Assembly: GCF_001514285.1 (NCBI RefSeq)
Contig: NZ_KQ949024.1
Coordinates: 112,681 to 176,680, forward strand
DNA length: 64,000 bases
DNA from: Streptomyces sp. DSM 15324
GTDB lineage: Bacteria > Actinomycetota > Actinomycetes > Streptomycetales > Streptomycetaceae
Reading direction: 5' to 3'
The notes under the pieces were generated by a model. It was given only the letters and a program-made list of their open reading frames with translations, was not told the DNA's origin and searched no databases. This document shows, one piece after another, positions 26,647 to 35,040 of this stretch (positions are counted from its first letter, which is position 1; each line of letters starts with the position of its first letter). The position numbers and the translations under genes were made by a program.

Positions 26647-27810
26647 TCAGGTCAGGAAGTCGTGACCGATCCGCTCCGCGACCCGTTCCAGGATCGGGCC
26701 GGCGTCGGAGATGCAGGTCGCCACGTCCGGCTCGATCTCCGTCAGGGGGTACGCCCGGCGGATCCCCGCCCGGCCGAGGGCCTGCGGTGGCAGGGCCAGG
26801 CGTCCGCAGACCGCGACGACCTCCTTGCCGGCGGCACGGGCGGCGGCCGCGACCCCGGCGGGGGCCTTGCCGTGCAGGGTCTGCTCGTCCAGCGAACCCT
26901 CGCCGGTGATCACCAGCTCGGCCCGCTCCAGGGCCGGTGCGAAGCCCAGCACGTCCAGCATCACCTCGATGCCGGGCCGGAACCGGGCCCCCAGCAGCAG
27001 GGCGCCGTAGCCGATCCCGCCCGCGGCGCCGGCCCCGGGCGCGGCCGCGTACGCCGCGGCCCGTGGGCCGACCTCCGTCTCCAGCACCTTCGTGTAGTGC
27101 GCGAGCGCCTCGTCCAGCGCCTGGACGTCGTCCGGGGAGGCGCCCTTCTGCGGCCCGTACACCGCCGGCGCGCCCTTCGGGCCGGTCAGCGGGTTGTCGA
27201 CGTCGCTGGCGAGGACCAGTTCCACGGACGACAGCCGCGGATCGAGACCGGACAGGTCGGCACGGTCCAGGGCGGCGAGTCCGCCGCCGCCCGGCGCCAC
27301 CGGCTCGCCGTCCCCGTCCAGGAACCGGGCCCCGAGCGCGGACAGCATGCCCGCGCCGCCGTCGGTGGTCGCACTGCCGCCGACGCCGAACACGATCGTG
27401 CGGACACCCGCGTCCAGCGCGGCGCGCAGCAGCTCACCGGAGCCGTACGTCGAGGCCGTCAGCGGGGCGAGGACACCGGCGGGCAGCCGTTGCAGACCGC
27501 TCGCCTCCGCCATCTCCACCACGGCGGTGTCGCCGCGCAGCGCGAACGCGGCGGTGACCTCGTGCCCGAGGGGACCGGCGACCCGTACCTCCCGGCGTTC
27601 GAAGCCGGCCGCGACCGCCGCGGCGACCGTGCCGTCGCCGCCGTCGGCGACCGGCAGGGCCTCCACCTCGACGTCCGGCGCGGCCCGGCGCAGCCCGGCC
27701 GTCACCCGCTCGGCGACCTGTACGGCCGTCAGCGAGCCCTTGAACTTGTCCGCGGCCACGAGCACCCGTCGTCGGGTGCCCTGCGTTGCAGCGTCCGCCA
27801 CCGTTTCCAT
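26647..27810 (-). CDS. Glycerate kinase (GlxK/GarK type)
   Basis: 387 aa. N-terminal VLVAADKFKGSLTAVQVAERV and PVADGGDGTV, with VGGSATTDGGAGML near 145 and GEGSLDEQTLHGKAPAGVA near 300, are all signatures of the GlxK/GarK family, which phosphorylates D-glycerate. The ATG at 27810 directly adjoins AAGGGG, too close for a ribosome site, so a GTG three codons in may be used. It diverges from the ADP-ribosylglycohydrolase gene over a 171-base shared leader. Confidence 0.92.
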   Translation of the reverse strand: METVADAATQGTRRRVLVAADKFKGSLTAVQVAERVTAGLRRAAPDVEVEALPVADGGDGTVAAAVAAGFERREVRVAGPLGHEVTAAFALRGDTAVVEMAEASGLQRLPAGVLAPLTASTYGSGELLRAALDAGVRTIVFGVGGSATTDGGAGMLSALGARFLDGDGEPVAPGGGGLAALDRADLSGLDPRLSSVELVLASDVDNPLTGPKGAPAVYGPQKGASPDDVQALDEALAHYTKVLETEVGPRAAAYAAAPGAGAAGGIGYGALLLGARFRPGIEVMLDVLGFAPALERAELVITGEGSLDEQTLHGKAPAGVAAAARAAGKEVVAVCGRLALPPQALGRAGIRRAYPLTEIEPDVATCISDAGPILERVAERIGHDFLT

Positions 27811-27981
27811 CCCCTTGCTCTCCGGGCCCCGCGCACGTCAGGGCCGGTCGCGCCGCAGCGACCTTAACCGGAGGACGCCCGCGCCGTCATGCGTCGCCCG
27901 CCCCCTGGGACGGACTGAGGACCTCCTGTGGAGGCCGCCGGAAACCGCGCGAGGGCGCCCGGAATCGGGTAGACCGGAGCC

Positions 27982-29067
27982 ATGACCGCTGTGGGGACCT
28001 CCCCGACCGCCGGGCCCGCCCTCGCCGACCGTGTGCTCGGCGGCTGGCTGGGCCGGATCGCCGGCAACATGCTCGGCAAACCGGTCGAACAGGGGGAGGT
28101 GTGGACCCGCGAGCGCATCGACGGCTATCTGCGCCGCGCCGGCGCGCTCCCCCTCACCGACTATCTGCCCGAGCCCGCCACCGAGGAGGACCGCGGGCGG
28201 CTGCGGCCCGAGTGGCGCAGCTGCGTGCGCGGCCGCGTCCACGGCAGCTGCCGCGACGACGACATCGACTACGCGATCCTCGGACTCGACCTGCTGGAGC
28301 GGCACGGGTTCGCGTTCACCACCGAACAGGTGGGCGACCTGTGGCTGCTGCGGCTGCCGTACCTCCAGACGTTCACCGCGGAACGCGCCGCCTACCGCAA
28401 CCTCGCGGGCGGCATCAGACCGCCGCTGACGGCGACGTACGACAATCCGTACCAGGAGTGGATCGGCGCCCTCATCCGCGCCGACGTCTACGGCTGGACC
28501 AGTCCCGGCGCCCCCCGGCGCGCGGCGTCCCTCGCCCGCCGGGACGCGGTGCTCTCGCACACCGGGAACGGGGTCTACGGCGCGATGTGGTCGGCGGCGC
28601 TGATCGCGGCGGCGTTCACCGCGCCGACGGTGCGCGGCGCGCTGGCGGAGGCGATGGCCGTCATCCCGGCGAGCAGCCGTCTGGCCCGGACCGTCCGCCG
28701 GGTCACCGCCCTCCACGACACGGGCCTGGGCTGGGAGGACACCCTGGCCACGGTCGGCGCCGAGACGTCCGGCCTCGGCTGGATCCACACCGTCCCCAAC
28801 GCCGCCGTCCTGACCGCGGGACTGCTCTACGGCGACGGCGACTTCACCCGCACCCTCGCCCTCACCGTCCGCGGCGGCCTGGACACCGACTCCAACGGCG
28901 CCACGGCGGGCTCGGTGGCCGGTGTGATGACCGGGGCACGGGCGATCCCCGCGCACTGGACGGACCCGCTGGAGGACACCGTGCACAGCGCGGTGTTCGG
29001 CTTCGACGGGGCCCGCATCAGCGAGCTGGCGGAGCGGACGGTGCGGTTGGTGGGGGCACCGGGCTAG
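27982..29067 (+). CDS. ADP-ribosylglycohydrolase family protein
   Basis: 361 aa. The fold is recognised from DRVLGGWLGRIAGNMLGKPVE at the start, CRDDDIDYAI (the first Asp cluster, usually TDDT) near residue 92, and GGLDTDSNGATAGSVAG (second Asp cluster) near 298. The DDD plus D-T-D-S positions fit the two-Mg site of DraG/ARH enzymes that remove ADP-ribose from protein side chains; bacterial paralogues often have other small-molecule substrates. ATG at 27982 has CCGGAG close upstream. It is followed at 115 bases by the Nudix gene and then by Sir2, making a group of NAD/ADP-ribose-related genes. Confidence 0.87.
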   Translation: MTAVGTSPTAGPALADRVLGGWLGRIAGNMLGKPVEQGEVWTRERIDGYLRRAGALPLTDYLPEPATEEDRGRLRPEWRSCVRGRVHGSCRDDDIDYAILGLDLLERHGFAFTTEQVGDLWLLRLPYLQTFTAERAAYRNLAGGIRPPLTATYDNPYQEWIGALIRADVYGWTSPGAPRRAASLARRDAVLSHTGNGVYGAMWSAALIAAAFTAPTVRGALAEAMAVIPASSRLARTVRRVTALHDTGLGWEDTLATVGAETSGLGWIHTVPNAAVLTAGLLYGDGDFTRTLALTVRGGLDTDSNGATAGSVAGVMTGARAIPAHWTDPLEDTVHSAVFGFDGARISELAERTVRLVGAPG

Positions 29068-29170
29068 GGCAGAGGGGCGCGGAGGTGTGTGCGGGGGCGT
29101 GCGAGCGCACCGGGGTGCCACGGGCGGGCGCGTGCGGTGGCGGGCGGCGGGAGCGGGTGGCGGAGCTGGA

Positions 29171-29182
29171 TACCCTGCTGGG
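29171..29182 (+). promoter_or_regulatory. Probable leaderless promoter of the Nudix gene
   Basis: TACCCT (TANNNT) at 29171-29176 ends 6 bases before the ATG at 29183, and no ribosome site is present. Transcription would begin at or very near the A of ATG. No clear -35 is seen. The Sir2 gene at 30052 has the same arrangement (TACCCT at 30039-30044, 7 bases before ATG). Confidence 0.5.
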
Positions 29183-29683
29183 ATGACTGCCTCCAGCGCC
29201 TCCGACTTCGCCGCGTACATCGCCTCCCTGCCGCGCATCCTGGCCGGTGCCGCCGTCCTCTTCCGGGACGTGGAGGGGCGGGTGCTGCTCGTCGAGCCCA
29301 ACTACCGGGACGGCTGGGCGCTGCCGGGCGGCACGGTGGAGTCCGACCAGGACGAGACGCCCCGGCAGGGCGCGCGCCGCGAGACGCTGGAGGAGATCGG
29401 CCTCGACCGTCCGCTCGGGCGGCTGCTCGCGGTGGACTGGTCGGTCGGACCGGGCAGGCCGCCGCTGGTGGCGTACCTCTACGACGGTGGGACCCTCGAC
29501 GAGGACGACCTCAAGGCGATCCGGCTCCAGGAGGAGGAACTGCTGTCCTGGCGGCTGGTCCCGCGCGAGGAGATCACGGGACATCTGCTGGGCTCCCTCG
29601 GCCGCCGCGTCCTCGCCGCCCTCGACGCCCTGGCGGACGGCTCGGGACCGGTCGAGCTGGAGAACGGCCGCCCGGTGGGCTGA
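29183..29683 (+). CDS. Nudix hydrolase
   Basis: 166 aa. The Nudix box reads GGTVESDQDETPRQGARRET, followed by LEEIG; compared with the consensus G-x5-E-x7-R-E-x2-E-E-x-G it has two extra residues between the Gly and the first Glu, while REtlEEiG is intact. Upstream strands (ILAGAAVLFRDVEGRVLLVEP) and WALPGG fit the family. Nudix enzymes cleave nucleoside diphosphates linked to another group; ADP-ribose or NADH would suit the neighbouring ADP-ribosylglycohydrolase and Sir2 genes, but substrate cannot be read from sequence. It appears leaderless. Confidence 0.88.
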   Translation: MTASSASDFAAYIASLPRILAGAAVLFRDVEGRVLLVEPNYRDGWALPGGTVESDQDETPRQGARRETLEEIGLDRPLGRLLAVDWSVGPGRPPLVAYLYDGGTLDEDDLKAIRLQEEELLSWRLVPREEITGHLLGSLGRRVLAALDALADGSGPVELENGRPVG

Positions 29684-29701
29684 CCCGCGGACGCCGCCGG
29701 C

Positions 29702-29902
29702 TCAGCCCTCGGGGTTGCGCGGTTCGCCGTCCACCTCGCGCAGCGCCTCGTCGCGGGCGGCGACCCGGGCCTCCGTGCGGTGACCGCGCTCGATGTAGTC
29801 CCGGACGACGAGTTCGACGGCGTCCTGGGGGTTGCCCACCCCGGAGAGAACCATGACCTCGACGACGAGCTGGGCATCGAGGGAGACGGTGACCTTGGCC
29901 AT
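29702..29902 (-). CDS. Ribbon-helix-helix protein, VapB-like (DUF2191)
   Basis: 66 aa, MAKVTVSLDAQLVVEVM followed by an RHH-type helix pair and an acidic tail (REVDGEPRNPEG). It resembles DUF2191/VapB antitoxin N-terminal domains, but no PIN-domain or other toxin gene is adjacent, so it may be an orphan DNA-binding regulator. The start is taken at the internal ATG 29902 since MAKV begins the conserved strand; an upstream Met (MRWYRPG) would add seven unlikely residues. It is divergent from Sir2 and convergent with the Nudix gene. Confidence 0.72.
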   Translation of the reverse strand: MAKVTVSLDAQLVVEVMVLSGVGNPQDAVELVVRDYIERGHRTEARVAARDEALREVDGEPRNPEG

Positions 29903-30051
29903 GCCGGGACGGTACCAGCGCACGGGGAATCCGCCCAGGCGGTGATCGGCCGGCGGCCGCGGTCCCCGGGCCCTGGCTCCCTGCCGACCCTGCGGCCGGC
30001 GCCCCGGATATCCGTTCGCCCCGAGCGGGCGGGAACCCTACCCTCGGGCCC

Positions 30052-30786
30052 ATGAACAGGCCACTCGTCGCCCTCCTCACAGGTGCCGGCATCTCCACCG
30101 ACTCCGGGATCCCCGACTACCGCGGTCCGAACGGGCTGTGGCGACGGGACCCCGAGGCCGAGAAGCTCGTCACCTACGACTTCTACATGCGGGACCCGGA
30201 GATCCGGCGGCGGTCGTGGCTGATGCGGCGGGAGACCGGCGCGCTGCGCGCCGAGCCGAACGCGGCGCACCGGGCCGTCGCCGGGCTGGAGCGGTCCGGG
30301 ATCCCGGTGCGGGTGATCACCCAGAACGTGGACGGCCTGCACCAGCGCGCGGGCCTGCCCGACCGCAAGGTGCTGGAGCTGCACGGCACCGCGCACGGTG
30401 TCGTCTGCACGAAGTGCCACGCCCGCGGGACGATGGCGGACGCCCTCGCCCGCGTCGACGCCGGCGAGCCGGACCCGCCCTGTCTGGAGTGCGGCGGGAT
30501 CCTGAAGACGGCCACCGTGATGTTCGGCGAGCGGCTCGATCCGGTCGTCCTCGGTGACGCGCTCGCGATCAGCAAGGCCTGCACCGTGTTCATCGCCGTC
30601 GGCACCAGCCTCCAGGTCCAGCCCGCCGCGGGCCTCGCCGGTGTCGCCGCCGACCACGGCGCCCGGCTGGTCATCGTCAACGCCGAGCCGACCCCGTACG
30701 ACGAGATCGCCGACGAGGTCGTCCGCGAGCCCATCGGAGAGGCCCTGCCCCGGCTGCTGCGGGAGCTCCGGGAGCAACCGGTCTGA
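30052..30786 (+). CDS. Sir2-family NAD-dependent protein deacylase
   Basis: 244 aa sirtuin. GAGISTDSGIPDYRG (about 11-25), ITQNVDGLHQ (about 98), LELHG with the catalytic His, four zinc Cys as CTKC and CLEC, then VGTSLQVQPAAGL and IVNAEPTPYD. It removes acyl groups from lysine using NAD, producing nicotinamide and O-acyl-ADP-ribose. TACCCT 7 bases before the ATG suggests a leaderless transcript. It is convergent with ogt. Macro-domain (52.4 kb), Nudix and ADP-ribosylglycohydrolase proteins in the same window could act on the ADP-ribose products. Confidence 0.93.
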   Translation: MNRPLVALLTGAGISTDSGIPDYRGPNGLWRRDPEAEKLVTYDFYMRDPEIRRRSWLMRRETGALRAEPNAAHRAVAGLERSGIPVRVITQNVDGLHQRAGLPDRKVLELHGTAHGVVCTKCHARGTMADALARVDAGEPDPPCLECGGILKTATVMFGERLDPVVLGDALAISKACTVFIAVGTSLQVQPAAGLAGVAADHGARLVIVNAEPTPYDEIADEVVREPIGEALPRLLRELREQPV

Positions 30787-30803
30787 CGCTCTCACGTGAG
30801 GGG

Positions 30804-31286
30804 TCAGAACAGCGCCGCACCGCTCTCGAAGTCCAGCAGGCGCTGCTTGCGGTCCAGGCCGCCGCCGTAGCCGGTGAGGCCGCCGCTCGCGCCCACCACG
30901 CGGTGGCAGGGGACGATGATCCCGATCGGGTTCCTGCCGTTGGCGAGGCCCACGGCCCGGGAGGCGCCCGGATTGCCGAGGAACCCCGCGAGTTCGCCGT
31001 AGGAGCGGGTCTCGCCGTACGGGATCCTGCGCAGCTGGTCCCACACCTCGCGCTGGAACGGGGTTCCCGACATGCGCAGGGGGAGGGTGAACTCCTTCAA
31101 TCCGCCCTCGAAATAGGCCTCCAGCTGTTCCTCGGCCGCGCCGAACAGGGTGTCGTCGCGGGGGCCGAAGTTCTCCTGCGGCGGCCGGTGACGCTGTTCG
31201 GCCATGTAGAGGCCGCACAGCACACCGTCGTCGGCGACGAGGGTGAGGGGCCCGTACGGGCTGTCGATGACGGTGTGGTTCTTCAT
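30804..31286 (-). CDS. ogt: Methylated-DNA-[protein]-cysteine S-methyltransferase
   Basis: 160 aa. It has the Ada-C/Ogt fold, with GTPFQREVWDQLRRIPYGETRSYGELA, NPGASRAVGLANGRNP and the active site VPCHRV with acceptor C127. It repairs O6-methylguanine by suicidal methyl transfer. It lies 10 bases downstream of the Ada-AlkA gene on the same strand, so the two alkylation repair genes form one operon. ATG at 31286 is preceded by GGGACGTTC; a ribosome site AGGAAG lies in the end of the upstream gene. Confidence 0.93.
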   Translation of the reverse strand: MKNHTVIDSPYGPLTLVADDGVLCGLYMAEQRHRPPQENFGPRDDTLFGAAEEQLEAYFEGGLKEFTLPLRMSGTPFQREVWDQLRRIPYGETRSYGELAGFLGNPGASRAVGLANGRNPIGIIVPCHRVVGASGGLTGYGGGLDRKQRLLDFESGAALF

Positions 31287-31296
31287 GCGAACGTCC

Positions 31297-32802
31297 CTAG
31301 ACAGGAAGGAAGTTGATCGGGTGGCTGTCGGTCGCCCACAGGTACTGGACCGCGTAGGCCCGCCAGGGACGCCAGGCCGCCGCGCGGGCCGTGAGGGCCG
31401 CCGGGGTGGACGGCAGGCCCAACTCCTGTGCGGCACGCCGGATTCCGAGGTCGGTGGGGAGGAAGGCGTCGGGGTCGCCGAGGGCGCGCATGGCGATGAC
31501 GTCGACGGTCCACGGGCCGAAGCCGGGGAGGGCGAGGAGCCGGGCGCGGGTCTCGGGCCAGTCGCTCTCGGGGCCCAGGTGGAGGGTTCCCTCGGCGAGG
31601 TGGCGGACGAGGGTGGTGAAGGTGGTGCGACGGGTGCGGGGCATGGCCAGGGACTCGGGGTCGGCCTCGGCGAGGGCCTCGGGGCTCGGGAAGAGGTGGG
31701 TGAGGCCGCCTTCCGGGTCCTCGACCGGGTCGCCGTACGCGGTGACCAGACGGGCCGCGTGGGTGCGGGCGGCCGCCGTGGACACCTGCTGCCCCAGCAC
31801 GGCGCGTACGGCGAACTCGGCCTCGTCGACCGTGCGCGGCACCCGGCGGCCGGGCGCCTTGTCCACGAGGGGGGCCAGCAGGGGGTCCGTGCGCAGCTGG
31901 TCGTCGACGGCGACGGGGTCGGCGTCGAGGTCGAGCATGCGCCGGCAACGGCTGGTGGCGACGGTGAGATCGCGCAGGTCGGTGAGGGTGAGCCGGCAGC
32001 CGATGTGGTCGGGGTGCGGGGTGAGCGCGACGACCGCGTGGCCGTACGGGAGGCGCAGGGTGCGCCGGAAGGCGCCGTCACGCCACTCCTCGACGCCGGG
32101 GACACCGGTCGCGGCGAGGTGGCCGAACAGGTTGTCGGGGTTGAGCGGGGCGCGGAACGGCAGCCGGAGCTGGAGGGTGCCGCCGGTGGCCGGTGCCCCG
32201 GGGCCGGGGGCCGGTGCCCGGTCCTTTGCCTGGTCCTTGTGCGGGACCCGGGCGCGCAGTTCGCTCGGGGACAGCGCGAACACCTCGCGCACGGTGTCGT
32301 TGAAGGTGCGCACGGAGGAGAAGCCGGCGGCGAACGCCACGTCCGCCATGGGCAGTCCGGTCGTCTCGACGAGGAGGCGGGCCGTCTGGGCGCGCTGGGC
32401 GCGGGCCAGCGCCAGGGGGCCCGCGCCGAGTTCGGCGAGGAGCTGGCGTTCCACCTGACGGGTGCTGTAGCCGAGGCGGGCGGCGAGTCCGGGCACGCCG
32501 TCCCGGTCGACGACCCCGTCGGCGATCAGCCGCATGGCGCGGGCGACGAGGTCGGCGCGCCGGTTCCACTCCGGGGAGCCCGGGCTGGTGTCCGGCCGGC
32601 AGCGCTTGCACGCACGGAAGCCTGCCTGCTGGCAGGCGGCGGCGCTCGCGTGGAAGACCATGTTCTGCGGCTTGGGCGGTACGGCGGGGCAGCTCGGCCG
32701 GCAGTAGATGCCGGTGGTCAGGACCGCGGTGAAGAACCATCCGTCGAACCGTGCGTCCTTCGACTGCACGGCGCGCACACAGCGCTCGCGGTCGGTGTGC
32801 AT
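31297..32802 (-). CDS. Ada-AlkA fusion: methyl-responsive AraC-type activator and 3-methyladenine glycosylase
   Basis: 501 aa. Residues 1-75 are the Ada N-terminal zinc domain with C34, C38, C65 and C68 (YCRPSCP and CKRC); one of these Cys accepts methyl groups from phosphotriesters in E. coli Ada. An AraC-type double HTH follows (about 85-180, ARLGYSTRQVERQL). Residues 205-490 are AlkA: an N-terminal strand domain, then the HhH-GPD domain with LPGFGPWTVDVIAMRALG and FLPTDLGI containing the catalytic Asp. The protein therefore both senses alkylation and excises 3-methyl-purines. The start at MHTDRERCV matches the usual N-terminus; Met codons further upstream are possible. It is followed by ogt in the same operon. 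Confidence 0.93.
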   Translation of the reverse strand: MHTDRERCVRAVQSKDARFDGWFFTAVLTTGIYCRPSCPAVPPKPQNMVFHASAAACQQAGFRACKRCRPDTSPGSPEWNRRADLVARAMRLIADGVVDRDGVPGLAARLGYSTRQVERQLLAELGAGPLALARAQRAQTARLLVETTGLPMADVAFAAGFSSVRTFNDTVREVFALSPSELRARVPHKDQAKDRAPAPGPGAPATGGTLQLRLPFRAPLNPDNLFGHLAATGVPGVEEWRDGAFRRTLRLPYGHAVVALTPHPDHIGCRLTLTDLRDLTVATSRCRRMLDLDADPVAVDDQLRTDPLLAPLVDKAPGRRVPRTVDEAEFAVRAVLGQQVSTAAARTHAARLVTAYGDPVEDPEGGLTHLFPSPEALAEADPESLAMPRTRRTTFTTLVRHLAEGTLHLGPESDWPETRARLLALPGFGPWTVDVIAMRALGDPDAFLPTDLGIRRAAQELGLPSTPAALTARAAAWRPWRAYAVQYLWATDSHPINFLPV

Positions 32803-32869
32803 CGCGTTCTGCATGTGTCCAGCATCGACCACCCGTCGCGTCGGCGCTGGCGAGAATCCGACATGGACA

Positions 32870-33385
32870 TCATCCGCGCAGGCGGGCTCGGGGCGCTTCC
32901 GGTCGCGTCCGCTCCGGGAGCATGGCCAGGGACCAGATCACGAACACGTCGATCGCCATCACGGTGACCGACCACGGCGGTTCGTACGGCAGGAACAGCC
33001 ACTGGGCGACCAGGCTGAGCGCGGCCAGGAGGATGCCCGCCGGGCGGGCCCGGGCCACGCCCCGCAGGAGGGCCGCGCCGGTGGCGGCGGCGAGGACGCC
33101 GAGCGTGAGGTGGATCGCGCCCCAGCCGGTGAGGCTGAGTGCGTAGACGTAGGAGCCGACACGGGCGTAGACGTCGTCGCCGGAGAGGGCGACCACGGCC
33201 TGGAGGACGGCCAGGAGTCCGCCGCAGAGCAGCAGGATTCCGGAGAAGACCCTCCCGCCGGAGGCGAAGCCGTCGTGCGCGGCCGGCGCGGACCGGCGCG
33301 GGCCGCCGGGCGGGACGGACCAGGCGGTGCCGATCTCGCCCCCGGTGTGGCCGATGGGGCCGTGGGCGGAGGGGTGGGAGGTCAT
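32870..33385 (-). CDS. DUF7144-family membrane protein
   Basis: 171 aa with four hydrophobic segments (about 50-72, 85-105, 112-130, 135-152) and a hydrophilic N-terminal tail rich in Gly/His/Pro. The pattern GWGAIHLTLGVLAAATGAAL and SLVAQWLFLPYEPPWSVTVMAIDVFVIWSLA is that of the DUF7144 family, small actinobacterial membrane proteins of unknown function. ATG at 33385 has no strong ribosome site. It is 67 bases upstream of the Ada-AlkA gene on the same strand and 140 bases downstream of lpdA. Confidence 0.8.
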   Translation of the reverse strand: MTSHPSAHGPIGHTGGEIGTAWSVPPGGPRRSAPAAHDGFASGGRVFSGILLLCGGLLAVLQAVVALSGDDVYARVGSYVYALSLTGWGAIHLTLGVLAAATGAALLRGVARARPAGILLAALSLVAQWLFLPYEPPWSVTVMAIDVFVIWSLAMLPERTRPEAPRARLRG

Positions 33386-33525
33386 GGGCGGGCGTCCCTT
33401 CCGGTGCTGCGCCGCGCGCCGTCGCTCGGGTCCTGCGGCTGCTGCCAGGACATCCCGGGCGTCGGGGGGCGGCGAGCGCGGCGGGGCCGTTCGGACGAGC
33501 GACCCGTCCGGCCCCGCCGCCGCCC

Positions 33526-34938
<1,413 letters not shown>

Positions 34939-34952
34939 GAGAGGTTCCTGTT

Positions 34953-34996
34953 CCCTGGGTACCGTTTCGTGTTCCGTGGGGAAACGGTACCCAGGG
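34953..34996. repeat. 16-bp perfect inverted repeat between the beta-galactosidase and lpdA genes
   Basis: CCCTGGGTACCGTTTC at 34953-34968 and its exact complement at 34981-34996 flank a 12-base loop. It lies 45 bases after the beta-galactosidase stop and 15 bases before the lpdA start, both genes on the minus strand. It could terminate the beta-galactosidase message, though no U tract follows, or act as an operator or RNA structure in the lpdA leader. Confidence 0.85.
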
Positions 34997-35040
34997 CGGG
35001 GCCGCCGACGGGCCCCGGACGGCCCCGGACGGTCCGCCCG

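Noticed and set aside
29702..29902. Complete toxin-antitoxin module
   Set aside because: The RHH protein looks like a VapB antitoxin, but neither neighbour encodes a PIN-domain or other toxin.
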